A stretch of 64,000 nucleotides of DNA from Shimia sp. R10_1. GTDB lineage: Bacteria; Pseudomonadota; Alphaproteobacteria; Rhodobacterales; Rhodobacteraceae. Of this stretch, positions 9,777 to 18,161 are shown piece after piece. Location of the stretch: the NCBI RefSeq assembly GCF_017744095.1, contig NZ_JAGHQX010000006.1, forward strand, positions 186,001 to 250,000. Direction: 5' to 3'. Under the pieces are notes generated by a model. The model was not told the origin of the DNA. It worked only from the letters and a program-made list of their open reading frames with translations, and made no database searches. Numbering within the stretch: the first letter of the stretch is position 1; the number at the start of each line of letters is the position of its first letter. The position numbers were made by a program, and so were the translations under genes.

Positions 9777-10775
9777 ATGATGAAACGTCTGATAGGTTTG
9801 ATCGCACTGGCCGCAATGGCCTGGTCTGGCTTCTGGCTTGCCGGATATTGGGGCGTTTCCAAGGGTGTCCCTGCATGGTTTGAGGCGCGCCAGTCCGATG
9901 GCTGGGTCGCAGAATATGAAAATCTTTCTGTGCGCGGCTTCCCCAGCCGGTTGGACAGCACGCTCACCAATCTCAGCCTGGCAGATCCAGACACCAGCAT
10001 CGCCTGGGATGCACCGTTTTTTCAGTTCTTCGCGCTTACCTATCGCCCACACCATGTGATCGCCGTCTGGCCCAACACGCAAACTGTGTCCACGCCCGAG
10101 GAAAAGCTTACGGTGAGCACCGCCGACATGCGCGCCTCTCTGGTTCTCACGCCGGGGACCGATCTGACGCTAGAGCGCAGCAATCTGGCCATTGAAGGTC
10201 TCGCAATACAATCCTCAACGGATTGGGAACTGCGCGCCAGCGCCGTCAAACTTGCCATGCATCGGCAAGAGGACAGCCCCGCGCGCTATCGCCTTGCGTT
10301 TCAAGCCGACGACCTTGCTCCCACATCCCTGCTCAACCTGCCGGACGAGATTGACCTGCCACGCAGTTTTTCCAGCTTTCAGGCAGACCTGACCGCAGAG
10401 TTCACCCGCCCATGGGATCGCACCGCCATCGAACAAGATCGGCCACAGCCCATCGCACTCGATCTCACTCTGGCCGAAATCATCTGGGGCGATCTGGAGC
10501 TTAACGCCGCCGGTTCCGTGACCATAGATGACATTGGCATTCCAACCGGAGAGGTGACCATCCGCGCAGTCAACTGGCGCGACATGCTCGCCGTGGCCCG
10601 CCAGTCCGAACATGTGCCAACCTCCATTGTGGATACACTGGAACAGGCGCTTGGCTTTGTTGCAGGGCTTTCCGGCAATGCCAACACACTCGACATTCCG
10701 CTCACGTTCAAACGGGGCACGACACATTTTGGGCCACTGCCCATCGGCCCTGCCCCACGGATTGTCCTGCAATAG
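9777..10775 (+). CDS. DUF2125 domain protein, exported or membrane anchored
   Basis: A 332-residue protein with an N-terminal hydrophobic segment (about residues 4-26) that can be a signal anchor or a signal peptide. The mature part is beta-rich and has the features of DUF2125 in alphaproteobacteria: an early W/Y-rich segment (GWVAEYENLSVRGFPSR), repeated amphipathic strands and a C-terminal PLTFKRGTTHFGPLPIGPAPR. The function of the family is not established; a periplasmic, envelope-related role is an inference from the signal sequence. GGAGAAAGGG lies just before the ATG, and the next codon is also ATG. It converges on the extensin gene 9 bases downstream. Confidence 0.8.
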   Translation: MMKRLIGLIALAAMAWSGFWLAGYWGVSKGVPAWFEARQSDGWVAEYENLSVRGFPSRLDSTLTNLSLADPDTSIAWDAPFFQFFALTYRPHHVIAVWPNTQTVSTPEEKLTVSTADMRASLVLTPGTDLTLERSNLAIEGLAIQSSTDWELRASAVKLAMHRQEDSPARYRLAFQADDLAPTSLLNLPDEIDLPRSFSSFQADLTAEFTRPWDRTAIEQDRPQPIALDLTLAEIIWGDLELNAAGSVTIDDIGIPTGEVTIRAVNWRDMLAVARQSEHVPTSIVDTLEQALGFVAGLSGNANTLDIPLTFKRGTTHFGPLPIGPAPRIVLQ

Positions 10776-10784
10776 TGTCTTGAT

Positions 10785-11633
10785 CTAACGGCAGTAAGGC
10801 CCGCCGCGGTGGCGCGCGATGTCAAAATGGAAATGGTCGCGGTGATAGCGATCTGAATTGGGGCCAAGCACCGTGCCAAAAGGCCCGCAGGCACTCTTGT
10901 GCATCTTCTTGAGAATGCGGCCTCGCTTGCCTTTGCCCCAGTCGCGCAACACGGAAATCGTGTCCCCGTTCTCAAGCACCAGCGCAGAGATATCAATCGC
11001 CTTGCCTTTGCCGTGCTCGCTGATCTTTGCGCCCTTTTTGTGGTTGCGCGTCCGGCAGGAATACCCCGCCGCCACCTTCAGTGTATCAATGCCGCCGCCG
11101 TAGTTGCGCACCGCTTTCTTGGCACCTTTGTCGACCCATTTTTTCAGCGCTTTGGCTGTGTCACAGGTCATCACCGCAGGCGTGCTGAGCGCCACACCAT
11201 CCACTTCATAAAGTTTGACCGCCCCACGCCGAATGCCACACCCCGGCAGTTTCGCAGGCACCGGCGGCACCTCTTTGCCAATCAGCTTGCGATCCCGGCA
11301 GATTTTGCCAATGCCTGCGGCCTTGCGCGCACGCTTTTCCTCACGCGTCACACGGGCGGGGATCGGTTGGGTGGTTGGCTCGAGCGCTGCCAACGAGCTT
11401 TGCACAGAGGCAGACACCGGCACAATATTGGCCACGACATTGCCTGAGCCGGGCCGCACCACCGGCCGCAGAGAGTGCGCAGGCGCAAAGCTGGGCAGCG
11501 CCGCGGGAAATACCATCAGCCGCGTGACGGGGCGCAAACTCCGCTCAGGCGCATTGGCCTGCGCCACCGACGTGATCGTCAGCACCGCGCCCAAAGACAG
11601 GACACCCAGAAGATATCCCGCCCCACGCCTCAT
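10785..11633 (-). CDS. Extensin-family (Extensin-like C-terminal) protein
   Basis: A 282-residue exported protein. A signal peptide (GYLLGVLSLGAVLTITSVAQA) is followed by a low-complexity Pro/Arg/Val linker and a C-terminal cysteine-rich domain with CRDRKLIG, GYSCRTRN, SEHGKGKAIDIS and YHRDHFHFDIA. The H-x3(4)-D plus H-x-H layout resembles the metal site of VanY/D-Ala-D-Ala peptidase folds, so a peptidoglycan role is likely but not proven. Its ATG overlaps the tyrA stop by 4 bases (ATGA). It is therefore the last gene of hisC-tyrA-extensin, an odd partner for amino-acid synthesis. Confidence 0.85.
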   Translation of the reverse strand: MRRGAGYLLGVLSLGAVLTITSVAQANAPERSLRPVTRLMVFPAALPSFAPAHSLRPVVRPGSGNVVANIVPVSASVQSSLAALEPTTQPIPARVTREEKRARKAAGIGKICRDRKLIGKEVPPVPAKLPGCGIRRGAVKLYEVDGVALSTPAVMTCDTAKALKKWVDKGAKKAVRNYGGGIDTLKVAAGYSCRTRNHKKGAKISEHGKGKAIDISALVLENGDTISVLRDWGKGKRGRILKKMHKSACGPFGTVLGPNSDRYHRDHFHFDIARHRGGPYCR

Positions 11634-12565
11634 GTGCTTGGCGCGCCCCGGCCGAAGTCTGGCGCAGCGGTATCTTGTCCCGCCTCAATGATCCCACGCC
11701 GGATCGCCCGCGTGCGCGTGAAGTAATCATGCAAATGATCCCCATCGCCGGTACGGATCGCCCGTTGCAGCGCAAACAGCTCTTCGGTGAAGCGCCCTAA
11801 AATCTCCAGAGTCGCATCTTTGTTGGTCAGAAACACATCGCGCCACATGGTCGGATCAGAGGCTGCAATCCGGGTGAAGTCCCGAAACCCCGCCGCAGAA
11901 TATTTGATGACTTCACTGTCCGTCACCCGGCGCAGATCATCCGCGACCCCCACCATGGTATAGGCAATCAGGTGCGGCGCGTGGCTGGTAACGGCCAACA
12001 CCAGATCATGGTGGTCGGCGTCCATTTCATCAACATTGGCCCCCATGCCTTCCCACAGCGCGCGCAGCTTGGCGACCGCTTCAGGCGCGCTGCCCTCCAC
12101 TGGCACCAACAGGGACCAGCGGTTGTCAAACAGCTCCGCAAAGCCACTTTCCGGGCCAGAATGCTCGGTGCCCGCCAGCGGGTGGGCAGGCACAAAATGC
12201 ACGCCGTCGGGCAGATGCGGGGCCACCGCGTCAATCACATGGCGCTTCACAGAGCCCACATCCGTCACCGTCGCGCCCGGCGCCAATGCTGGTGCAATCT
12301 CTGCGGCCACAGCGCCCATCGCGCCCACCGGCACACAGAGCACCACCAGATCCGCACCTTCCACGGCCTCTGGCGCGCTGTCACACACCCGATCACACAG
12401 GCCAATCCGCCGCGCGGTCTCTCGGGTCTCTTCTGAGCGGGCATAACCCGTCACTTCACCCGCCAGCCCGGCGCGCTTCATGGCCCAGAACATCGACGAG
12501 GCAATCAAGCCAAGACCGATCAAAGCCACGCGGTTGTAAACCGGTGCAGAGACGGGCGCACTCAT
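11630..12565 (-). CDS. tyrA: Prephenate/arogenate (cyclohexadienyl) dehydrogenase
   Basis: A 311-residue TyrA-family enzyme for tyrosine synthesis, oxidatively decarboxylating prephenate or arogenate. An N-terminal Rossmann motif [17 protein letters not shown] binds NAD(P). [19 protein letters not shown] and [12 protein letters not shown] are family signatures; the last carries the catalytic His of TyrA proteins. There is no chorismate mutase domain. It overlaps hisC by 4 bases upstream and the extensin gene by 4 bases downstream, so all three should be co-translated. The pairing with a HisC-type aminotransferase suggests that the aminotransferase also serves aromatic amino acids. Confidence 0.93.
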   Translation of the reverse strand: MSAPVSAPVYNRVALIGLGLIASSMFWAMKRAGLAGEVTGYARSEETRETARRIGLCDRVCDSAPEAVEGADLVVLCVPVGAMGAVAAEIAPALAPGATVTDVGSVKRHVIDAVAPHLPDGVHFVPAHPLAGTEHSGPESGFAELFDNRWSLLVPVEGSAPEAVAKLRALWEGMGANVDEMDADHHDLVLAVTSHAPHLIAYTMVGVADDLRRVTDSEVIKYSAAGFRDFTRIAASDPTMWRDVFLTNKDATLEILGRFTEELFALQRAIRTGDGDHLHDYFTRTRAIRRGIIEAGQDTAAPDFGRGAPST

Positions 12566-13647
12566 CGCGCGCCGCCCTTGAACTGGCCAATCGCATGGGC
12601 GACCCGGCGACAGCTCGGCTCATCGCCCACGGTGATGCGCAGACAGTTGGGCAAGCCATAGCCCGCCACCTGCCGCACAATCAGCCCCTGCGTGGCCAGA
12701 TAGGCATTGCACGCCTCGGCCTCTTCCTGATCGGCAAACCGCGCCAGAATGAAGTTGGTGCAGGAGGTGTCAGACGGCACGCCAATTTCCATCAGCGCTT
12801 CTGCCAGCCACGCCCGCAGGCGCGCGTTTTCCGCCCGGCATTTCGCGACCCATTCCTGATCGCGCACCGCCGCTTCGGCCAGCTTCATCTGAATGTTGGA
12901 CAGGTTGAACGGCTGCCGCACGCGGTTGAGCACATCGACAATCTCTTGAGAGGCATAGCCCCAGCCCACGCGCAATCCGCCCAGCCCATAAATCTTGGAG
13001 AAGGTGCGCGTCATCACAACATTGCTGCGCGCCTCGACCAGCCCGGCACCGCCGTCAAAGCCCTGCACATATTCCGTGTAAGCCCCGTCGTGTACCAGAA
13101 TACAGCCCTTGGGCAGCCCATCGGCCAGACGCGCCAAATCATTGCCGCCAATCATCGTGCCGGTTGGGTTGGCCGGGTTGGCGATAAACACAATCTTTGT
13201 GCGCTCGGTGCAGGCCGCCAGAATGGCATCCACATCCACCACGCGCTCCCGCTCCGCCACGGCGACAGGCTTTGCGCCCACCATCTTGGCCAGAATCGGA
13301 TACATGGAGAAGCCGTGCTCCGGATAAACCACCGCATCGCCCACACCCGCATAGGCTTGCGCGATGAACTGCAGCACTTCGTCACTGCCCACGCCACAGA
13401 TGATGCGATCCGCATCTAATCCATGTACCTCAGCAATCGCCGCGCGCAGCTCCGCATGATCGGTCGAAGGATACCGATGCAGATTGAACCCCGTTTTGGC
13501 ATGGGTCTCTGCCACCGCATCGCTGCATCCCAATGGGTTCTCATTGGAGGACAGCTTTACAACGTCTTTCACACCTTCAACTGTGGCTTTACCGCCAACA
13601 TACAACTCAATGTCCAAGACACCTGGCTGCGGCTGAATTTCTGACAT
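12562..13647 (-). CDS. hisC: Histidinol-phosphate/aromatic aminotransferase
   Basis: A 361-residue class II PLP aminotransferase. The PLP lysine lies in [18 protein letters not shown], with [10 protein letters not shown] near the N-terminus and the PANPTGT loop. In histidine synthesis it converts imidazole acetol phosphate to histidinol phosphate. Placed in one operon with tyrA it may also transaminate prephenate or aromatic oxoacids, as in other bacteria with hisC-tyrC operons. The ATG at 13647 has GAAGGAG eight bases upstream; the GTG three codons earlier abuts that site and is rejected. First gene of the operon. Confidence 0.93.
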   Translation of the reverse strand: MSEIQPQPGVLDIELYVGGKATVEGVKDVVKLSSNENPLGCSDAVAETHAKTGFNLHRYPSTDHAELRAAIAEVHGLDADRIICGVGSDEVLQFIAQAYAGVGDAVVYPEHGFSMYPILAKMVGAKPVAVAERERVVDVDAILAACTERTKIVFIANPANPTGTMIGGNDLARLADGLPKGCILVHDGAYTEYVQGFDGGAGLVEARSNVVMTRTFSKIYGLGGLRVGWGYASQEIVDVLNRVRQPFNLSNIQMKLAEAAVRDQEWVAKCRAENARLRAWLAEALMEIGVPSDTSCTNFILARFADQEEAEACNAYLATQGLIVRQVAGYGLPNCLRITVGDEPSCRRVAHAIGQFKGGAR

Positions 13648-13769
13648 GCGTTTCACTCCTTCGCTGGCTGCTGTTTATCTGCGCCCCGCCCGCTTGGGAA
13701 GCCATCACAACCCCGACGGGCGCTTTTGCCTCAACCCGGCACCCAGCTGTGGCTTTGCCACCGCATCCG

Positions 13770-13806
13770 CCACAAAAGAAAGGCGGCATCCGCAGACACC
13801 GCCTTC
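13770..13806 (-). terminator. Intrinsic terminator of the 13830-14186 gene
   Basis: On the minus strand AAGGCGG (13805-13799) and CCGCCTT (13786-13780) form a 7-bp stem with a 12-base loop, followed by TTCTTTTG. It lies 24 bases after the stop codon of the small minus-strand gene. Confidence 0.7.
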
Positions 13807-13829
13807 TCTCACGCCTTAAAAAACTGATC

Positions 13830-14186
13830 TTAGGTGTAGTAGTCGACCACCGATTTGCTGGTATCTATGCCAGCATCTGTCAGCTTGCTCTTCAGGATCT
13901 CAGCAAAATTGCCGTTGTCTGCACGTTGGTAGCTCGCCACCGCAGAGCGGATCGCCGTCATCACCGCGCCATCCACTGTGCGATTGCGCTGTGCCTCATT
14001 GGCGGTGCGCGCCGTCTGTTGCGCCTGCTGCACGGGCTGAACCGTCTCTGTTTTCGAACTCTCAACCGGCACCTGCGGTGCCTGCCCACTGTATTTGGCA
14101 AGTGCCGCGTGCAACATCGCATTTTGCGTTGCACTCAACCCCTGCCACCCCGTGGTCTCGCCTAAAATTCCAACCGCTTCGACCAT
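13830..14186 (-). CDS. Small hypothetical protein, Gln/Ala-rich
   Basis: An unrecognised 118-residue protein. It has no signal peptide or membrane segment. Residues about 45-75 are a Gln/Thr/Val-rich, probably disordered linker, between an N-terminal helix-like part (LSATQNAMLHAALAKY) and a C-terminal helical part that ends in DTSKSVVDYYT. The ATG at 14186 is chosen because AAGGAG lies six bases upstream; the longer frame would swallow that site. It stands alone between rpsD and hisC with its own terminator. Codon use is like the neighbours, so it looks like a real resident gene. Confidence 0.7.
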   Translation of the reverse strand: MVEAVGILGETTGWQGLSATQNAMLHAALAKYSGQAPQVPVESSKTETVQPVQQAQQTARTANEAQRNRTVDGAVMTAIRSAVASYQRADNGNFAEILKSKLTDAGIDTSKSVVDYYT

Positions 14187-14384
14187 GCTGTCTCTCCTTT
14201 GCATCGCTGTCGATCCGGCGCAGCCCCCAATGCTGCCTCGTTAAATATAGGCCCAAGGTTGCATTTCTTTAAGATTCTGACAATCAGACCTCTAAAATTG
14301 TAAAAAGAATTCAGCGCGTTAACCGCCATTGTGACTGGACAAATTTCGCATCTTGAGCTCACCCGCCCTCTGCCCAGTCCAGAC

Positions 14385-14414
14385 AAAGAAAAACCCGCCA
14401 CAAGGGCGGGTTCT
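14385..14414 (-). terminator. Intrinsic terminator of rpsD
   Basis: On the minus strand AACCCGCC (14412-14405), a short loop (CTTGT) and GGCGGGTT make a stem of 8 bp followed by TTTCTTTG. It lies about 30 bases after the rpsD stop and fits a strong intrinsic terminator. Confidence 0.85.
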
Positions 14415-14443
14415 CCAGAAATTCGAAACTGTCGCGGCGAAGA

Positions 14444-15064
14444 TTAGTTCTTCGCGTAGAATTCCACGACGAGGTTTGGTTCCATGATAACCGGATATGG
14501 CACGTCAGACAGAGCTGGCTTGCGCACGAAAGTCGCGGTCATTTTGGAGTGGTCTGCATCGATGTAGTCAGGCACATCGCGCTCTGCCAGCTGAACAGCT
14601 TCCAGCAGCACGGCGAGTTGCTTGGACTTGTCACGCACCTCGATCACGTCGCCTTCTTGTACACGGTAGGACGCGATGTTCACGCGTTTGCCGTTCACCA
14701 GAACGTGGCCGTGGTTCACGAACTGACGTGCCGCAAATACGGTCGGCACGAATTTCGCGCGGTACACAACCGCGTCCAGACGGCTTTCCAGCAGGCCGAT
14801 CAGGTTTTCACCGGTATCGCCTTTTACACGCTCAGCGTCGGCATAGATGCGACGGAACTGTTTCTCGGTCAGGTCGCCGTAGTAGCCTTTCAGCTTCTGC
14901 TTTGCGCGCAGCTGGGTGCCGAAGTCGGACAGCTTGCCTTTGCGGCGCTGACCGTGCTGGCCTGGGCCATAGTCACGACGGTTGACTGGGGATTTAGGAC
15001 GACCCCAGATGTTTTCGCCCATCCGGCGGTCAATTTTGTACTTGGCAGCAGTTCTTTTTGTCAT
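14444..15064 (-). CDS. rpsD: 30S ribosomal protein S4
   Basis: A 206-residue ribosomal protein that nucleates assembly of the 30S body on 16S rRNA. The N-terminal part ([12 protein letters not shown], the basic [21 protein letters not shown]) and the S4 RNA-binding domain ([40 protein letters not shown]) are standard. As in Rhodobacteraceae it is a single-gene unit, not part of the rpsM-rpsK-rpoA operon. AAGGAG lies just upstream of the ATG, and a good sigma-70 promoter lies about 110 bases upstream. S4 represses its own translation in some bacteria; no such structure was verified in this leader. Confidence 0.98.
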   Translation of the reverse strand: MTKRTAAKYKIDRRMGENIWGRPKSPVNRRDYGPGQHGQRRKGKLSDFGTQLRAKQKLKGYYGDLTEKQFRRIYADAERVKGDTGENLIGLLESRLDAVVYRAKFVPTVFAARQFVNHGHVLVNGKRVNIASYRVQEGDVIEVRDKSKQLAVLLEAVQLAERDVPDYIDADHSKMTATFVRKPALSDVPYPVIMEPNLVVEFYAKN

Positions 15065-15172
15065 CTGCTGATCTCCTTCGTTCAGGTTTTCGAAGGGCGT
15101 TGTCCTCCCGCCGGATTTGGCCGACGTGACAGGGTTCCTCTTGCGAGGGCCACCAACACCAATGAATGCGCG

Positions 15173-15200
15173 CTTATACGGGGGATTCTGGGGGAGTCAA
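15173..15200 (-). promoter_or_regulatory. Sigma-70 type promoter of rpsD
   Basis: On the minus strand TTGACT (15200-15195) and TATAAG (15178-15173) are separated by 16 bases, close to the vegetative consensus. The predicted transcript starts near 15166 and gives a leader of about 100 bases before rpsD. Confidence 0.7.
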
Positions 15201-15321
15201 GCGGGGAGTGGGATGCGGCAATGGCACCCCCCCTGTGCTCTGCAAAACCGCCGTAATTACTCCCTACTTATGCCGGAGAGCCGCGCCAGAAGATACGCGC
15301 ATTGATTGAAACAGGTCTTCT

Positions 15322-15930
15322 ATGAAACGCGCCATTGCATCGCTTGCTGTGTTTTTGCTGAGCTACACCGTCGCGACGGCGCTCATGCAGCCCGCCCCTC
15401 CCACATACGCCGATCTCGCACAACAGATCTGCCCAACCGAATGGGCCGCGCTGAACTCGGTTAGGCCGCCAGCCTACCTAGAAAATCTTCTGGATCCCCT
15501 AAATAACCAAATAGCTGTACGCGATTTTGGCAGCACACCAAGCCAGAACACGATTTTGCATCGCCCTTTCCTTCTGATCATCGTAACCGACGACTTTGTG
15601 GGTCGCTTCCTCGCTCTTGAAGAACCGAAGTTTCACACGCCAAACCATATGGCACAAACCGAGGCTCAACTGGCGTTGATCAACTGCCTGGACCCCACGC
15701 CGAAAGAGCGTCGCGAAATCGTCCAGACGATGGCCCTAGTCGCCCACACGTCGGAAGCTGACGCCTCAAAAGGGTACACCATAATTTTCCAAAAAATCGA
15801 TCACATGTTCTGCATGGGATTCGACAAAGCTTTTGAAGCGATGAAAACACTGGACCCGACCAGCACCACGTACAAACAGGACGTTGAGGCAACAATGGAA
15901 GCCACCATGACCATTTGCCCAGAGCCCTAA
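15322..15930 (+). CDS. Hypothetical exported protein with paired cysteines
   Basis: A 202-residue protein that I do not recognise. It begins with a signal peptide (ASLAVFLLSYTVATALM, cleavage probably before residue 23-30). The mature part has four cysteines (CPTEW, NCLDP, FCMGF and the C-terminal TICPEP), an even number that could form disulfides in the periplasm, and is mostly helical. AGGTC precedes the ATG. Its last four bases overlap the end of the convergent winged-helix gene. Nothing around it suggests a role. Confidence 0.65.
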   Translation: MKRAIASLAVFLLSYTVATALMQPAPPTYADLAQQICPTEWAALNSVRPPAYLENLLDPLNNQIAVRDFGSTPSQNTILHRPFLLIIVTDDFVGRFLALEEPKFHTPNHMAQTEAQLALINCLDPTPKERREIVQTMALVAHTSEADASKGYTIIFQKIDHMFCMGFDKAFEAMKTLDPTSTTYKQDVEATMEATMTICPEP

Positions 15931-16460
15931 GCCACAAGCCCCACCACCCGACTGATCTGACCACCCGCATTCACCGCGCGGTAGACCGGAAACGGCACCC
16001 GGTCTGACAGGTCAATCTCCCGCGCCACCCAGTCTTGCGCCTCAAGCCGCTGCAAAGAGGTGGAGAGCGCCCGGTCGGTGATCGCCCCCAACTCAGCCTT
16101 AAAACCGGAAAACCGTTGTGGCCGCGCCGCCAGCGCCAGCACCGGCACGGTCCAGCTTTTGCGCAGCAGCCCTGCTGCGCTTACCTCTGCCGCCCGCAAA
16201 ACCGCATCCGCCTTTGCCGCCGCTGCCTTGCCCTCTGCCGTCAGAATAAACTCAGGCCGCAGCGGATGCCCGTGCCCGGGATTGCGCGCCACCAGACCCA
16301 GCGCCATCAGATGCTGCAAACTGGCCCCAAAGGCCGTGCGCCCCGCCCCAGTGGCCGCCAGCAATGTCGCCTGCCGTCCGGGCACACCGCGATGCAGATG
16401 CGCCAGAATGTCGAGCGCCCAGGCGCGGGAGGTCAGCTTGACAAGCAGATTAATGTCCAT
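15927..16460 (-). CDS. Tandem winged-helix (HxlR/MarR-like) transcriptional regulator
   Basis: A 177-residue protein that appears to hold two winged-helix domains in a row. The first (residues about 1-80) reads TSRAWALDILAHLHRG...FGASLQHLMALGLVARN. The second (about 98-170) has the HxlR pattern SWTVPVLALAARPQRFSGFKAEL...RALSTSLQRLEAQDWVARE. A dimer of HxlR proteins normally supplies two such domains, so this may be a built-in dimer. It is divergent from a VOC-family gene across 63 bases and very probably controls it. A palindrome overlaps its own start codon, which suggests autoregulation. Confidence 0.8.
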   Translation of the reverse strand: MDINLLVKLTSRAWALDILAHLHRGVPGRQATLLAATGAGRTAFGASLQHLMALGLVARNPGHGHPLRPEFILTAEGKAAAAKADAVLRAAEVSAAGLLRKSWTVPVLALAARPQRFSGFKAELGAITDRALSTSLQRLEAQDWVAREIDLSDRVPFPVYRAVNAGGQISRVVGLVA

Positions 16461-16478
16461 AAAGTATAGTTACTTTAT
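16459..16478. promoter_or_regulatory. Palindromic operator between the winged-helix regulator and the VOC gene
   Basis: ATAAAGTA (16459-16466), spacer TAGT, TACTTTAT (16471-16478): a perfect 8-bp inverted repeat. It covers the first two bases of the regulator's start codon and lies 45 bases before the VOC gene. AGTA/TACT half-sites are usual for HxlR-type regulators. The A/T-rich sequence stands out from the GC-rich surroundings. Confidence 0.6.
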
Positions 16479-16523
16479 TTTCCAAATTTCACAAGACATC
16501 ATGACATCATAAGGACCCACCCC

Positions 16524-16898
16524 ATGGCCCTCGCCGCATTGACCAACATCATCACCCTGTCGATTTCCGTCAGCGACCGCCACGCCAGCGCCGCCTGGTT
16601 TGAAGAAAAGCTCGGCTTCACGCTCCGCTATCATCTTGATGATGTGGGCTGGAGCGAACTGAACACCAAAACCGACGGTGTGATCCTCGGCATGGGGGAG
16701 CAGTCCGAGCCCAAGCCCGGCAATTGTGTGCCTGTTTTTGGGGTTGAGGACATGGAGGCCGCCCGCAGCGCGCTTGAGGCCGCGAACGTGCGCTTTGATG
16801 GCCCAACGCAGGAAATCCCGGAGATGGTCAAACTGGCCACCTTCTATGATCCGGACAACAATGCCTTCATGCTGGCGCAGGATCTCAGCTCTCAGTAA
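16524..16898 (+). CDS. VOC-family (glyoxalase/bleomycin-resistance fold) protein
   Basis: A 124-residue protein of the vicinal oxygen chelate superfamily. The paired beta-alpha-beta-beta-beta units are visible: ITLSISVSDRHASAAWFEEKLGF opens the first, VPVFGVEDMEAARSALEAANVRF the second, and TFYDPDNNAFMLAQD closes it. Such proteins act as small metal-dependent lyases, dioxygenases or binding proteins; the substrate is not predictable. AAGGAC precedes the ATG. The divergent regulator is its likely controller. Confidence 0.88.
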   Translation: MALAALTNIITLSISVSDRHASAAWFEEKLGFTLRYHLDDVGWSELNTKTDGVILGMGEQSEPKPGNCVPVFGVEDMEAARSALEAANVRFDGPTQEIPEMVKLATFYDPDNNAFMLAQDLSSQ

Positions 16899-16909
16899 AA
16901 AATCACATA

Positions 16910-16936
16910 AAAAACCCCGCGCAAACGGCGGGGTCC
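16910..16936. terminator. Bidirectional terminator between the VOC and Hint genes
   Basis: CCCCGC, loop of about six bases, then GCGGGG. On the minus strand the stem is followed by TTTTTTATG, which serves the Hint gene; on the plus strand the tail is TCCTT, which is weaker. Confidence 0.7.
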
Positions 16937-16967
16937 TTGGCGCGTCAGACCAATGGCGCCCAATAAC

Positions 16968-18035
16968 TCAGGCGGCATCATGCAGCAAAATAGCCGCCTC
17001 ACTGGTGGTCAAATTGCGCCGCGCATAGGCCCCATAGCTGTGCGGATCGTCCACCAAGTCGGGAAGATGGGCCCGCAAACGCGCGCGATCGTCAGGTGCG
17101 AGGCTGTCCATCGCGGCGCTGGCCGGGTGAAAGCTCTCCGTCTCCACACCATTGGCCCAGATCACCTCGTGGCTTGGCAGCAGAAGATGCACATAGGTCA
17201 CTTCGCGCAACGCGGCATCCACCGCCACCGTGCGGCCATTCACCAGATCCCGTGCCGCCACCAGCACCTCAGACACATTGAACAGCGCCTGCGCCGCCCG
17301 CCCGCGCACCAGCATGCGATGCTCCGGGCTCACCAGCAACTCCTGATCCGGCCGTTCAATGCCCAGCGCACCAGGGCGGATGCGAATGGGGCGCAGATGC
17401 GGCATGGCAAACAGACGCGCCCCCGTCATGCGACGGCTGCCAATCCACTGCACCGCCTGTGCGCCATTGTCCCGGGTCTGCACATAGTCGCCCTCGCGCA
17501 GCTCCTCAATCAGCCGCGGCCCCATGGGCGTCGCAATGCGCGTGCCTGGCGTGAAACAAATCACCCCGCCGTGCGTGTCAGTGCGTGGCCGCTGCAACGC
17601 ACTCAGGGTCTGATGCACCACCCACAACGGGCGCCCTTTCGGAGGCAGTTCATCCAAGAACATCAACAAAGGGGCGCTCCCTGGCACCTCTATCACCGTG
17701 GCGGTGAAACTTTCAGTGCCATCCGTCACCACAAAGCCCCCCTCCATCAATGGATCATCGACCACGATGTCTTCCAATGCTGGCGTTGTGTCTTGTGTGT
17801 GAACCGCTGCCCCAATCAGTCGGCGCACCATATGCGCCGCCCGTTTGCGGATGTTTGCCCCTTCTTCGCCTCGATCCAGACGCAATAGTGCCGTCGGGCC
17901 GTCCACGCGGACGGCATCTCGTGACCAAGACCACACCGCACCTGTGCCCAGTGCTTGCAAAGGTGGGGCCTTTTGGCCGTCTATTTCTGTCTGTGACCAG
18001 GAGATGACAAACGTGCCACGAAAGCCCGTCTTCAT
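16968..18035 (-). CDS. Hint_2-domain (Hedgehog/intein-fold) protein
   Basis: A 355-residue protein. The N-terminal about 175 residues are unrecognised, although VIEVPGSAPLLMFLDELPP resembles N-terminal parts of other roseobacter Hint proteins. From GGVICFTPGTRIATPMGPRLIEEL the Hint_2 domain begins: the nucleophile-type Cys at the domain start, the LVSPEHRMLVRG block with its His, and VYVHLLL-type strands with SHEVIWANGVETESF. In the Hint fold these residues drive self-processing, but Hint_2 proteins of Rhodobacteraceae have no proven activity and usually accompany RTX proteins. No signal peptide is seen. Confidence 0.85.
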   Translation of the reverse strand: MKTGFRGTFVISWSQTEIDGQKAPPLQALGTGAVWSWSRDAVRVDGPTALLRLDRGEEGANIRKRAAHMVRRLIGAAVHTQDTTPALEDIVVDDPLMEGGFVVTDGTESFTATVIEVPGSAPLLMFLDELPPKGRPLWVVHQTLSALQRPRTDTHGGVICFTPGTRIATPMGPRLIEELREGDYVQTRDNGAQAVQWIGSRRMTGARLFAMPHLRPIRIRPGALGIERPDQELLVSPEHRMLVRGRAAQALFNVSEVLVAARDLVNGRTVAVDAALREVTYVHLLLPSHEVIWANGVETESFHPASAAMDSLAPDDRARLRAHLPDLVDDPHSYGAYARRNLTTSEAAILLHDAA

Positions 18036-18161
18036 TGCCCGATTACCTGCCTTGTATTTTTTTATTAACGGCAGGTTAACAAAATCGAACGCAGTTTTCC
18101 ACCCGATTCTGATCGGTAAACCAGAAGGTTACATGCCGCCCGCCCACAAGACAGGTCAAAA

